Shown here: positions 29,738-41,938 of the stretch, in pieces | How positions within the stretch are numbered: the stretch's first letter is position 1 | Layout: each line of letters starts with the position of its first letter | DNA from: Actinernus sp. WN-2022 | Taxonomy: Eukaryota; Cnidaria; Anthozoa; Actiniaria; Actinernidae | Length of the DNA: 64,000 bases | Assembly (NCBI GenBank): GCA_030867875.1 | Contig: JAOWCC010000936.1 | Span: 77,285,032 to 77,349,031 of the forward strand | Direction: 5' to 3' | The notes under the pieces: model-generated | What the model was told of the DNA's origin: nothing | Databases searched by the model: none | The model's input: only the letters and a program-made list of their open reading frames with translations | Translations under genes and position numbers: made by a program

Positions 29738-32700
29738 TCATTAATTACACATGTATACCCAAGGGAGGGGTGGGTGGATAGTTTAATGGTTAATCATTAA
29801 TTACACATGTATACCCAAGGGAGGGGTGGGTGGATAGTTTAATGGTTAATCATTAATTACACATGTATACCCAAGGGAGGGGTGGATAGTTTAATGGTTA
29901 ATCATTAATTACACATGTATACCCAAGGGAGGGGTGGATAGTTTAATGGTTAATCATTAATTACACATGTATACCCAAGGGAGGGGTGGATAGTTTAATG
30001 GTTAATCATTAATTACACATGTATACCCAAGGGAGGGGTGGGTGGATAGTTTAATGGATAATCATTAATTACGCATGTATACCCAAGGGAGGGGTGGGTG
30101 GATAGTTTAATGGATAATCATTAATTACGCATGTATACCCAAGGGAGGGGTGGGTGGATAGTTTAATGGTTAATCATTAATTACACATGTATACCCAAGG
30201 GAGGGGTGGGTGGATAGTTTAATGGTTAATCATCAATTACACATGTATACCCAAGGGAGGGGTGGGTGGATAGTTTAATGGTTAATCATTAATTACACAT
30301 GTATACCCAAGGGAGGGGTGGATAGTTTAATGGTTAATCATTAATTACACATGTATACCCAAGGGAGGGGTGGATAGTTTAATGGTTAATCATTAATTAC
30401 ACATGTATACCCAAGGGAGGGGTGGATAGTTTAATGGTTAATCATTAATTACACATGTATACCCAAGGGAGGGGTGGGTGGATAGTTTAATGGATAATCA
30501 TTAATTACGCATGTATACCCAAGGGAGGGGTGGGTGGATAGTTTAATGGTTAATCATTAATTACACATGTATACCCAAGGGAGGGGTGGGTGGATAGTTT
30601 AATGGTTAATCATTAATTACACATGTATACCCAAGGGAGGGGTGGATAGTTTAATGGTTAATCATTAATTACACATGTATACCCAAGGGAGGGGTGGATA
30701 GTTTAATGGTTAATCATTAATTACACATGTATACCCAAGGGAGGGGTGGATAGTTTAATGGTTAATCATTAATTACACATGTATACCCAAGGGAGGGGTG
30801 GGTGGATAGTTTAATGGATAATCATTAATTACGCATGTATACCCAAGGGAGGGGTGGGTGGATAGTTTAATGGATAATCATTAATTACGCATGTATACCC
30901 AAGGGAGGGGTGGGTGGATAGTTTAATGGTTAATCATTAATTACACATGTATACCCAAGGGAGGGGTGGGTGGATAGTTTAATGGTTAATCATTAATTAC
31001 ACATGTATACCCAAGGGAGGGGTGGGTGGATAGTTTAATGGTTAATCATTAATTACACATGTATACCCAAGGGAGGGGTGGATAGTTTAATGGTTAATCA
31101 TTAATTACACATGTATACCCAAGGGAGGGGTGGGTGGATAGTTTAATGGATAATCATTAATTACGCATGTATACCCAAGGGAGGGGTGGGTGGATAGTTT
31201 AATGGTTAATCATTAATTACACATGTATACCCAAGGGAGGGGTGGGTGGATAGTTTAATGGTTAATCATTAATTACACATGTATACCCAAGGGAGGGGTG
31301 GGTGGATAGTTTAATGGTTAATCATTAATTACACATGTATACCCAAGGGAGGGGTGGGTGGATAGTTTAATGGTTAATCATTAATTACACATGTATACCC
31401 AAGGGAGGGGTGGGTGGATAGTTTAATGGATAATCATTAATTACGCATGTATACCCAAGGGAGGGGTGGGTGGATAGTTTAATGGTTAATCATTAATTAC
31501 ACATGTATACCCAAGGGAGGGGTGGGTGGATAGTTTAATGGTTAATCATTAATTACACATGTATACCCAAGGGAGGGGTGGGTGGATAGTTTAATGGTTA
31601 ATCATTAATTACACATGTATACCCAAGGGAGGGGTGGGTGGATAGTTTAATGGTTAATCATTGTTGTCACCTACCCTTTTCAATATATATTTAAGTGATC
31701 TAGCAAACATTCTTAACAAAGACAAAGACGCCCCCGAACTAAACAACAGAACCGTTAGTTGCTTACTATATGCAGACGATTTAGTAATTATCTCAAAGTC
31801 TCAGTTGGGATTACAAAACAATTTAAAATGCCTACTGGATTACGGCAAAGCCAACAGTCTCTACATCAACGAAAATAAAACAAAAGTAATAATATTTAAC
31901 CCTAATGGTAGAAAACTAAATCGTTATTTATTCAACGTTGGGACAACACTGATTGAGAACGTAACTAAATATAAGTATTTAGGATTGACTTTAAGTGCCT
32001 CTGGATCATTTATTATAGCAAAACAAGAGCTAAAAAAGGTTGCACTAAAAGCTTTTTACTCACTCCGCAAGAACATGGGAATCTCATTTAGAAGAGACCT
32101 GTCACTTACCTTACATCTATTCGATACCCTAATAAAACCCATTCTCACATATGGCTCTGAAATTTGGGGTCTTGATACTGTTAAATATAATGAATCACGT
32201 GACCCAATAGAACAAGTTCACACAAAGTTCTGTAAACAAATCCTAGGCGTAAGCAAAAGAGCGGTGAACAAAGCTTGCCGTGCAGAATTAGGCCGTTTCC
32301 CCATCATTATTGAAGTAAAATCTAAGGCATTATCATTCTGGGCCCGCCTTCTAACATTAGACGAAAATAGAATCGCAAAGCAAGCCTACTTAGATATGCT
32401 AAGTCACACAAATTCGAAGAACTGGGCAATGCAAATTAAAGCTATATTATTTCAGAATGGCTTTGGCTATTGCTGGGAATCCCAACAAGATGCCGTTATT
32501 GATGAAAACGAGATCAAGCGGTTTTATAAATATACCAAACAAAGACTAGAGGATATTGAAACTCAAGACTGGAGATCAAGCATCTTCGATGATGAATCCA
32601 GATCAGTGGGAGGAAACAAATTAAGAACATTTCGTGAGTTCAAAACAGAATATAAACTCGAAGATTATTTATTGGAAGTTAAAAACATAGATCATCGCAG

Positions 32701-33515
32701 AGCACTAACTAAGTTAAGAATAAGCGACCATATTTTACAAATTGAAAGAGGCCGTTATAACAGAGTTTATGTGAGTCCTGAATTGAGAATATGCCCACAT
32801 TGTCAAATTATGGAAAATGAAGAACATTTTTTATCTAAATGTCAATTATATTCTGATCTGAGAAACTCTCTTTTTCAAGATATAAACAAAAAAATAACAA
32901 ACTATAAAGATTTAATCGCACCAAAAAAACATAAGCCAGAAATAGCAAAATACATCTATGAATGTTTTAAAGTTAGGCAAACCATCCTTGTATAGAATAT
33001 TGGAGAAGCATGCCTATGTACAGTCTGTTGCTTGGCACTCTAATAAAATATGTCTTGTCTTGTCTTGTCTTGTCTTGTCTAATTACGCATGTATACCCAA
33101 GGGAGGGGTGGGTGGATAGTTTAATGGTTAATCATTAATTACACATGTATACCCAAGGGAGGGGTGGGTGGATAGTTTAATGGTTAATCATTAATTACAC
33201 ATGTATACCCAAGGGAGGGGTGGGTGGATAGTTTAATGGTTAATCATTAATTACGCATGTATACCCAAGGGAGGGGTGGGTGGATAGTTTAATGGATAAT
33301 CATTAATTACGCATGTATACCCAAGGGAGGGGTGGGTGGATAGTTTAATGGTTAATCATTAATTACGCATGTATACCCAAGGGAGGGGTGGGTGGATAGT
33401 TTAATGGTTAATCATTAATTACACATGTATACCCAAGGGAGGGGTGGGTGGATAGTTTAATGGTTAATCATTAATTACACATGTATACCCAAGGGAGGGG
33501 TGGGTGGATAGTTAG
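29738..33515. repeat. Satellite array of 56- and 52-bp units, split by a LINE
   Basis: About 35 units lie left of the LINE and about 8 right of it. The unit contains ATTACACATGTATACCCAAG and GGAGGGGTGGGTGGATAG. Three forms mix: 56 bp, 52 bp lacking GGGT, and a form with GGATAATC linked to ACGCATG. Confidence 0.96.
31663..33080 (+). mobile_element. 5'-truncated non-LTR retrotransposon (LINE) with open RT frame
   Basis: The frame enters inside the RT palm at LLSPTLFNIYLSDL and stays open to a stop at 32995. It includes the catalytic YADD box (CLLYADDLVII), the thumb region KYLGLTLSASG and a C-terminal CPHC-x-H-x4-C zinc-finger-like motif near ICPHCQ...HFLSKC. The 3' end is six TGTCT repeats. 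No stop or frameshift is seen over 440 codons, so the insertion looks recent. The missing N-terminal half makes it non-autonomous. The clade (CR1/L2-like or other) is uncertain. Confidence 0.9.
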
Positions 33516-33623
33516 AAACCATTATGACCTGAAAGTAAGTCGAGTATTCATGAAAATCAGAGTCGCAACATAAAACAAGTAACAGCTTTGTCTTCTTGGC
33601 TATTATATATATATTTATATATA

Positions 33624-36600
33624 TACAGCGAAGTGCAAAAACTTTGACCCCCCACACCTCAACTATATAACTATATCGGGTGCATTATGGGTAGGAGTAA
33701 AGTCATTAAAATGCAACTACAGCCGATATTCGCGCGCGTTTGCAAATCGTCACAGCGAAGACTTATGCAGTTGTTTTAAAGTTCAAGATTTCATCTAGAA
33801 TACAACATTTTTACTCGGGACAGGCAGGACAGCTTAAGTAAACCTGAGTATTTAAATGCACTCTATATATTTACTGTTAGATCGAATATTTGCAAAACAG
33901 AACATATCCCTGGTCGGCGGAAAGAGAACGGGAAATGATCATGCCGAAGTTTCAGATTTAGAGCTATTTGTGAAGCTGTTAGGAGATAGATCTTCTGATG
34001 ACCTAAAATATCGAGATAACCCATGAGGAGGAAACATGATTACACCTGATCTGTGGCTTCAGGGCAAATATCAATTCGTTTGAAACTTTGACATTCTACA
34101 TTTGTTGTCAGTAATTCTAAACCAAAACTGAGAGCGATGAAAAAATTCAGCTCGATATCAGCGCAGTTATTCCGTTCTCTGTCTTCTACTTCTGTGAAGA
34201 CTGAACTGATCAGTGTTATTAGACTGATATAACGTTTCAAAGAGCAGAATGAAAGGATTCATATGTACTGACCGGAGCTGACCGGATGCACAGACTGCAC
34301 AAGAGCCTGGCATGGCTTATAGTTGGAAAACGTATCGACAAAGCAAAATAAACACTTTATAGTGTAACGTAAGGAAACCTCTTACAGTTTGAACATCGAA
34401 TCGTTTTCTTTAACTGTTGTGTAATGTTTATTTTTTGCTGATCCCGATCAGACGAAATTCACAATCGGAGAAAAACCTCCGTTGTTTGGAGCTGCAATAT
34501 AACAAGAGCCCATCTGGGCTTTCACTCGGGCCACATGAGATTGAAGATGAAATACACTTTCATTTGAAATCCTCTTAGTAATATTAACCAAAGGGAAGAA
34601 TTATTAGCTGAATTTAGCAGTCTTTAGGAGTGGCCGGTAGCGCGGTGACTTTCATTCTCTGCTCCCCTAGTATATATGTAATTTAATAGTTTTGTTTTTC
34701 TCGTATGTTGACCTTTTAATTTAAACACTACTTATTCGTTTAACACACTGCATTTGAGCAGGCATATATTCATTGTTTTGAACCCGAGAATTAACCGTAC
34801 TACCGTACTTCATGGTCCCTTTCTTTAGTAGTGGGTTGTCGGTCAGGTGATTGTAAACTCTCGTCATTTAGCACAGAAAATGTATTCTGATGAATAGGGA
34901 TCGGGTTGTCATGTAAGAAAGATGGCTCTTGAACAAACTGATAAGCTTCTGATCAGTAGGTTGGGTAGTCTCGGAACACTGGAGACCTTGGTCTTTCATT
35001 GTCTTCTTTTTTGTATTCTTGATTATTTTTTTTAAGTTTGAAAGTCGGATCAAGCTTTATTATATCCGCTTTCAACTCGCCATTTTCAACTTCTAGGTCA
35101 ATAATATATTCGTGATGACAGCATCTTGATTTCGGTCTTGTATATATTATCTTGCTGCACTAATTTGTCTTCCAAATGACTGAGTTTGGTTTCTTGATTC
35201 GTGTTTTGATGTGACGAGAGTAAGAATTCATTACGCATATCAGTTAGGTCAGCCTCCATGTTACAAATCAAGGTCGTTAAGTTCTTATTGCGGGCTAACA
35301 ATCCTCGTGAAGAATCTAAAGAATTCCGTCTCTTCCGGTTTGAATTTGACTCATGTGTATGTTGCTTTTGGAGTTTCAAGGATATGTTGATCCAAAACTA
35401 CAGGCTCTTGGGGTTTTTCATTGACTTGTGAACTTGCAGGCTCTGTAATTTGTTTTGTTTTCTTAGTATAACATAAAGTGTTGAACATGTTCATTTTCTC
35501 AAGCATGTCGCGCGTGACCTCTGTTTCTTCATTCATTAAGTTCTCTACTTTCATCTGTAATCTGGGAAACTCAATCTTTGCCCATGCCTTGGCACATAAC
35601 TATTCCTGTTGTTAAGTAGACGTGGATGATTATAAGTAAAATCCTTCGACAGCTTGTACCGTTTCCGCTAGGTCAATATCCTCGCTGGAACGAAATAACT
35701 TGATCTCAATACTCTCTGATCCAACTTACGGTAAATTAAAATCTCTGACAGTTTTTAAGAGACTCATAATATTGGTCTTGAAGTGCCTTCACCCAAAATA
35801 AGATGTTCTCCTTGGATGTTTTAAATGCAGCACAGCGAGCCGATGGCTTATAGATTCCATTATCTATTTCTTCGAATTTTAGCTTGCCGGATCCTGGCTT
35901 CAGGTCGTCGTACGTGTCGTATATAAAATCACTGGCCATCTGGGTAAAAAACGCGGTCCTTCGGCTCCGTCAATAGCGCCAGTTGAAATATCCTGAGCCT
36001 GTTGGAAGGCTTTCGCACGAGTGAAGTTAAATAAAACATTAAACTGGCTTACATTTGAGAGATGAGACTCCAAGTTAGAGAGAAAGTTGCTCGCGGATCC
36101 TCCGCCATCTTGCTTTACTGTATTAAATTATGTAAATAAATTAACCTGGCGATTGTTGCGTGACCAGCACAGTGCAATCTGATTGGTGTGAATTTGACCT
36201 TTAACGCATGCGCAGAAAGTTTGCTACACGGAATAAAAAAAATATAATTACGACTTGCATTCTGCCACAGGCAGCCCGAGTAATTACAAAATGAAACTTC
36301 GAAAATTAAATATTTAAAAGTTTGTCGCGGCTCGTTATCTACGAAATTAGGAAACTAGGATTCACAATAAAGTGATGTTGTTAAATGGGACCATAGCTGC
36401 TAACGTTTTTGGTTTAATGACGAAGCTAAATAAACAGTTTCCGAATCGTGAGATTATGAGATTTAAATAGCATACAAAATACATTTTAAGAATGAAAGAA
36501 AACTGTGCAACAATAATAAGAACATTCAGCGATGCGAATCCAAGAATTATCGAACGTACCTTTCATAAAAGCTTTTACTAAAAAAAATATACCATAAAAA

Positions 36601-37213
36601 CAGATCCCTCCGAACCTTGAATAAAAAAGGATAAGAGAATTTCAAGAGGAATAACTAAGAGTTTATTAGAATTTTTAGAATCGTTTAATACCATAAAATA
36701 TGGCAATGATATGGGATACGTTAATTTCTATCCGTTTCTTAATCAAAATAATTAAATGTTTTATGAATTTGTTGTCAATAAATTTATGAAATTGTGTAAA
36801 CCTTTAAGCTATTTTAATCTCTTCAATTTTCTGCGAAACAGTTTCAAAAATAGCGTTGAATTCTTGCTTCGCAGATGAAATTCGGCATGATAGTTCCGTC
36901 CGCGTTACGTTCTGCTAACGTAAACATTAATTTATACTGATATAAAATCAGGAAAAATATTTGTCCAAACAGAAAATAGAGAGTGCATTTACTTTACTTT
37001 AAACTTTCCTGCCTGTTCCGAGTAAAAGTAGTGTATTCTAGATAAATAATTGAAATTTAAATCAACTGCACAAGTCTTCGTTTTGATGATTTGCAAACGC
37101 GCGCGGATATTTGGCTGTAGTTGCATTTTAATGAACTTACTCCTACCCAAAATGCACCCGATATATTGATATAGTTGAGGAGTGGGGGGTCAACGTTTTT
37201 GCACTTCGCTGTA
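33624..37213. mobile_element. 3.6-kb transposon-like element with ~270-bp inverted ends
   Basis: Ends start TACAGCGAAGTGCAAAAAC and carry TTTGACCCCCCAC, CGGGTGCATTATGGGTAGGA and CAGGCAGGA inverted at about 37010-37213. TA at the edges within AT repeats fits Tc1/mariner-like insertion. No DDE transposase frame is visible. The middle (about 34870-36115) holds minus-strand coding-like remnants. Confidence 0.8.
34870..36115 (-). pseudogene. Decayed coding cargo inside the 3.6-kb element
   Basis: Minus-strand fragments read in order: SNFLSNLESHLSNVSQFNVL, ASDFIYDTYDDLKPGSGKL with KENILFWVKALQDQYYESL, then NEETEVTRDMLEKMN, and a heptad-like stretch LTTLICNMEADLTDMRNEFL with KLSHLEDKLVQQ. They are broken by stops or frameshifts, or by undetected introns. 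The latter part looks like coiled coil. I do not recognise the protein. Confidence 0.45.
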
Positions 37214-37419
37214 TATATATATATATATATAACTTTTTTTAATTAGTATTATTTTTGCTTGAGGTTTACCAGTCCAGTAAATTTAAGAACATTTGATTCA
37301 GTGAATAATTGGGAGGTAACGTCTTGATAGTAACAGTGAAATATAAGGGTGAAGAACATGTAGAAAATGTCCAATAAATATTTTTTTTTACTCTTCATGC
37401 AAATTGTTGTACTCAGATT

Positions 37420-37768
37420 TAGAGCGGTTTGCCATTAAGCCGGAGTCGTAAAACTACCAAAGTAATCACACTGATCACAGAACCAATCACGAGAGCAAGT
37501 AAAAACGCAATGAGCCAATCACGAACTGAAGTAATTCACGATTGGTTCAACTTGAACCAATCACGAGGAAAAGTAAACGCAATCGTGGATAACTCGCAAA
37601 AAACGAAAATCCATTGCGTCATGACGGACCGAACACAACGTTTGGTTTTAGTTTAGAACTTGATTGACTGATAATTACAAAACATTTTTCAGTTAATAGA
37701 AAAGCTAAGCAAACGCAAAACCAAAGCAATTACTTATTACTTTCGACACTCGATCAAACCCGCTCTAA
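37420..37768. mobile_element. MITE with ends TTAGAGCGGTTTG
   Basis: TAGAGCGGTTTG and its inverse AACCCGCTCTA bracket an interior with repeated CCAATCACGA words. A second, interrupted copy lies at about 53990-54865. Confidence 0.72.
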
Positions 37769-37905
37769 CGTTTGCCTCTACAAATTTAGGATAGTTTTTC
37801 CTACCATGGTATAAAACACGGGCGCTTCTTATACGGTTTCGAGCATTTATAACGGGGTTTATTTTGGAGCAATACAAGCCTTATTCAACCATTGCTAGCC
37901 TCGGA

Positions 37906-38176
37906 CAGGAGTCCATTACCAGGAGCGTCCATCTTCGCCATTTGGATCTGTTCCCAGCACAGGAGTAGATGTGGCTATATTTAGAATTGCATTTCGCGCG
38001 AATAAACAAAGGCCATGTTGTCTTAGCCAATCAGATAGCTATACGTCACTTATTATTATTCATTATCATTCTTCTCGCTTTCAACGCGGGAATTCCAATT
38101 CTAAATATAGCCACATCTACTCCTGTGCTGGGGGCCCAGCCCATGATATAGGAACGCTCCTGGTAATGGGCTCCTG
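37906..38176. mobile_element. CAGGAGCCCAT-family element, 271 bp
   Basis: The ends CAGGAGTCCATTACCAGGAGC and its inverse, plus the inner palindrome TAGATGTGGCTATATTTAGA, define it. Flanks CCTCGGA/CCTCGGG indicate a 7-bp target duplication with one mismatch. Confidence 0.82.
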
Positions 38177-38547
38177 CCTCGGGTGGATATCCAATTCCTT
38201 GTTAAGAGAAAGTGAACGGACGTTGCGGGGAGGTTGTTATTGGATACGGTAAGAAATAGAGGGGAAAAATCGAAATGAACCTTGTACACTAATCACGGCT
38301 GTTTACATTGCTAATAATCGAACTCAAAACATGTTGCTATAAATACATCAAAATTTATTAGACACTGCGTGATGGAGAATTTATACATTGGTGTATTGGT
38401 ATATAAAGGTAAGCCTTGGAAATATCACAAAAGTCGACGCCAGATCCTTCTCGCTTCTTACTGTGCATGCTTGACGAAACATGCGCAGTACGAAATGAGG
38501 AGGGTTTGGGGTCAATCGAGTGGTAAGTCTCAATATCTTTCCTAGAG

Positions 38548-38622
38548 CCCGCGTTTCTACTGGACAGCGCCAAGCGTTTGGTCAACTCTGGCCATAAAAC
38601 GCGCGGGCTCTGGGAACGAGAT
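38548..38622. repeat. Short palindromic repeat, GAGCCCGCG ends
   Basis: AGAGCCCGCGTTT and its complement in AAACGCGCGGGCTCTGGGAA are arms of a short palindrome related to 41984-42302. Confidence 0.55.
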
Positions 38623-39161
38623 GTTTATTGGATATTTCTTTCAAACGAATTGCCTCCTCTAAAATGGAAATGGCAGCCACTAACCCAACCTTCTTTTCTT
38701 GTTTTTGTATTTTACATTTCTGCTCGCGCTTTTAAGTTTGCCAATTGAATAATTAGGTACAGGACAGACAGTTAATCTGCGCAACACTGGACTAATTAAT
38801 TTACACTAATTTGTTTAATGCATTTATTCTTGTATTGTTTTATTTTACAATTATTCTGCTAATTTACTAATATCAGACGTTGCACAGACTAACTTCCTCG
38901 GCACTCTCTGGGCTGGGAAAAGGCCGCGTTCAATATATCGGTTTCAAGGCTAACTTCTAAATAGTATTCAAAATACTGAATAAATTTAGAAGTCTGCCTC
39001 TGTCAGTATAGATATAAATAATGATGCAGGTGTAGCTGCTAACCGGCCCTCGTACACCTATTACCTCCTTTCTCTACGCCTTGGGCTCCTGTCCTGTAAA
39101 CACATCTTAGGAAACCCACGAGTCTGAATGTCTTATTTTAGGCACCTTTAACAGCTTCTAT

Positions 39162-39295
39162 AAAGCGTAGTCCACACGAGCAAGTTTTCCTTGACAAGGT
39201 TTTCCTTGATAAGTCTTCTTGTTGAAAAACTGGCGTGCCAGTTATTGGACAAGGCAACTTGTCAAGGAAAACTTGCTCGTGTGGACTACGCTTAA
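39162..39295. mobile_element. Palindromic MITE, 134 bp
   Basis: TAAAGCGTAGTCCACACGAG with CAAGTTTTCCTTGACAAG recurs inverted at the right end with a loop of about 55 bp. The arms are almost perfect. Confidence 0.88.
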
Positions 39296-39340
39296 GCGAC
39301 AGACACCTGGTTGACCAGTTTAAACACTACTGACATTAGC

Positions 39341-39772
39341 CAGGAGCCCATACATAGGAACGCGTCCATACCTCATATACAGGTGTTACGGTGTTTTCAC
39401 AAGTTGGTCTATTTTTAGATTATTTTCCAGCCAATTGATGGTTGCACCAGAGACGGAACAAAAGATGCCTCATTAGCTACTTTTGTTATACCAACCAACA
39501 TGGCTGCTTCGCTTTTGTGATTTTATTCCCTTAGGAATGATTGCAACCCAAGAATAGCGGGAAACCGCTCTAAAAATACGATGGGTGACTAGTTCCTTTG
39601 TTTTGCATGACAAAGAGCTAGCCCTCGAAATGTCCCCTATGGCGGTTAGCAAACCGTTTAATCGCCTTTCAGTTGATCATACCAGCGCTCTAAAAATAAC
39701 CTAACTTGTGAAAATTAGCGCTGTGACATAGGTCTAGTATGCGGGATAGATCGGCATGGTTATGGGCTCCTG
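39341..39772. mobile_element. CAGGAGCCCAT-family element, 432 bp
   Basis: Ends CAGGAGCCCATA and TATGGGCTCCTG; flanks CATTAGC/TATTAGC suggest a 7-bp target duplication. Internal AAGTTGGTCTATTTTTAGA is inverted on the right. It carries a 107-bp insertion at 39579-39685. Confidence 0.82.
39579..39685 (+). mobile_element. 107-bp Penelope-terminal module inserted with a 13-bp duplication
   Basis: The insert contains GAGCTAGCCCTCGAAATGTC and GGCGGTTAGCAAACC, a decayed hammerhead-like core and its downstream box. The direct repeat CGCTCTAAAAATA flanks it (39566-39578 and 39686-39698). Confidence 0.75.
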
Positions 39773-40566
39773 TATTAGCCAGAAACAAAAACTCTATTAG
39801 TAAAATAACTAGTGCCTGGACATTCAAAAATAGCTGTACCGTTCGTAGCCTGATAGCGGCTCTTCTGTTGTTGTTTTCGGACAAGTTTGATCTTGGGTTA
39901 CCTGTGGTGCTCGTTCCAGTCTCTACAACCTTGACCCACGCGCCACAGGTAACCCAAAAACAAACGCCCAGAAGTCTTCCAGCAGACTATGTTGTTCTAG
40001 ATACTGTGGTTCTATAGCAACAGCTGATAACCAACCCTGGTAGATAAACAAACCCCTAACAATCATCATCCTTATAAACAAGCCAATTACACCAATAAAA
40101 CACTGCATTTCACCTCACCAAGAGTTGGTAAGGACATGCTATGTGCCGTGAGAAACCAACACTCACTCTGACAAAGGGATCAGTAGCGTCAACATTAGCT
40201 GCATCTCCAACGACGGGGGGAGAAGGGGACACTCTTGTTATGACGTACTCTATATGTGGGGCGGTACAGGGTTCGGGTTTGAACCTGATTTAGATTTCCA
40301 GTCCGGATATTTCGTAAAAATATGTCGCATTCCGAGTTATAGACGATTCAAAATAATCAAACAGGAGAACATTCGGATTTGTTTTCACAATAACTTGGAA
40401 ACCCGGGTTTTGGAGGTATTTTTTGTCGTAAAACCAGGTCTGGTTCTGGTCCCCATGGTCACACATACCTACCCATTTATCATACAGGTGCCCTCCCCCC
40501 ATATATCACACAAGTTCCCCCCCCCCCCCCCCCCACCCCCAAATATATCACACAAGTGCCTCCCCT

Positions 40567-40641
40567 AAGCGGTTAGCATACCCATGTCATCGTTTAGTTG
40601 ATAAAGTCCACTGTTTGTCTTCTCCGCCAACCTAAATGTAC
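40567..40641 (+). repeat. Fragment of the Penelope-terminal module
   Basis: GCGGTTAGCATACCCATGTC, GTTTAGTTGATAAAG and TTTGTCTTCTCCGCC match the downstream half of the 62-kb copy; the hammerhead core is missing. Confidence 0.65.
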
Positions 40642-40659
40642 ACTGGCAATCCATTATAC

Positions 40660-40966
40660 CAGGAGCCCATAACTTGGAGCGTCCATATCTCCTATATAGT
40701 AGTTATGGCGTTTTTATAAGTTGGGCTATTTTTAGATTTTTTTCATCGCCAATTGGTGGCTTACACCTTGGCGGAACAAAAGATGCCTCATTAGCTACTT
40801 TTGTTATACCAAACAACATGGCTGCTACGCTTTTGTGATTGTATTCCCTTAGGAATAATTGAAACTCAACAATAATGGGAAAAAGTTCTAAAAATAACCT
40901 AACTTGTGAAAATGCCGTAGTATTGAGGTAATATGGGAGATTCTCGCTCTTAGTTATGGGCTCTTG
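40660..40966. mobile_element. CAGGAGCCCAT-family element, 307 bp
   Basis: Ends CAGGAGCCCATAACT and AGTTATGGGCTCTTG are flanked by a perfect 7-bp duplication ATTATAC. The interior closely resembles 39341-39772 without its insert. Confidence 0.86.
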
Positions 40967-41516
40967 ATTATACATAGTGTCCCTTTTTCAGATTAGTGTC
41001 CCAAATGCGTCCTTAGATTTTCTGAGCTATCTTTCTCTTTGTTGTTCAGTTATAATGGGAAGTCCATTTAGAATCTCATGCATGGAAGAGGAATGCGAGA
41101 GGTCCTACTCTCGTTGAACTCTACCCTTCAGGTATAAACATAATATACCGTGCTCTTTGTTCCTCTGTGGTTTACAAGGCTACTTCTGAACATGTGCCAA
41201 CACTTCACTAAACTGCTTAGCTTCCATGCAGATAGTCAGGCTGGGTCAGAAAATCCGAATGCAGTGAGAATTCTGTATGTATAAACGTACGGATATGTAT
41301 AGAACATGATTTCATTGTGTGGCGTTGATTTTCCATCGGCTGAACGTGTGAAGCAAGCAAATCCAGACCAGAAGCCATGCTCGGCCTGTCGATAGCTGTG
41401 TACTCGAACCTATGAAAGAACAACACACCAGTAAGTCCTACACAGATAGTTCAGTAATGCGACAGATGGAATGCGGTCACTATGCCAATCCTCCTCTCCC
41501 CTCCATATAGTCGTCT

Positions 41517-41938
41517 CTAGCCATGTTTTATTCGGTCATGTTTTTTTGCAGTCAAAATGGGGTAAGGGGAAAAGGAAGGGGGACGGGGACGGGAGGGGAA
41601 AAGGAAGGGGGAGGGGGACGGGAGGGGAGGGGACGAGGAAGGAAGAAGAGCCTTGAGAGGAAGAAGATTTGAACATCGAGAATTTGTTTTCGTCAATGTT
41701 ATTTTTATTATTGTTAATATTACAGTATTACTCGCGAGCAACGAACCTGAATTTCCATACGCATCAGCGTCGTTGAGTATTTTTGACCTCCTTGTCGGTT
41801 CTTGTTCGCGACATTTTGTACACATGCGCGAGCAACAGGACGGGTTACACAGTGGGGTATCCTGTGGAGACTCCACGTAAGTTCCGGATGATCCGCCACT
41901 CACTTGCCACTCAGACAACGCCTTATATGCTGTTTTAC
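41517..41938 (-). CDS. NOTUM: Notum exon 9: CNPSC and C-terminal tail
   Basis: The acceptor is CTATTTCAG. YVESPQDTPLCNPSCC matches the family's C-terminal cysteine motif. The frame then runs through a Pro/Ser-rich low-complexity segment to a stop at 41517. The first 45 codons are well supported. The low-complexity tail comes from a G/A-rich DNA stretch and could instead be removed by a further splice. Confidence 0.72.

Noticed and set aside
29738..33515. CRISPR-like repeated array
   Set aside because: Units are contiguous with no unique spacers, and the DNA is eukaryotic; this is a satellite.
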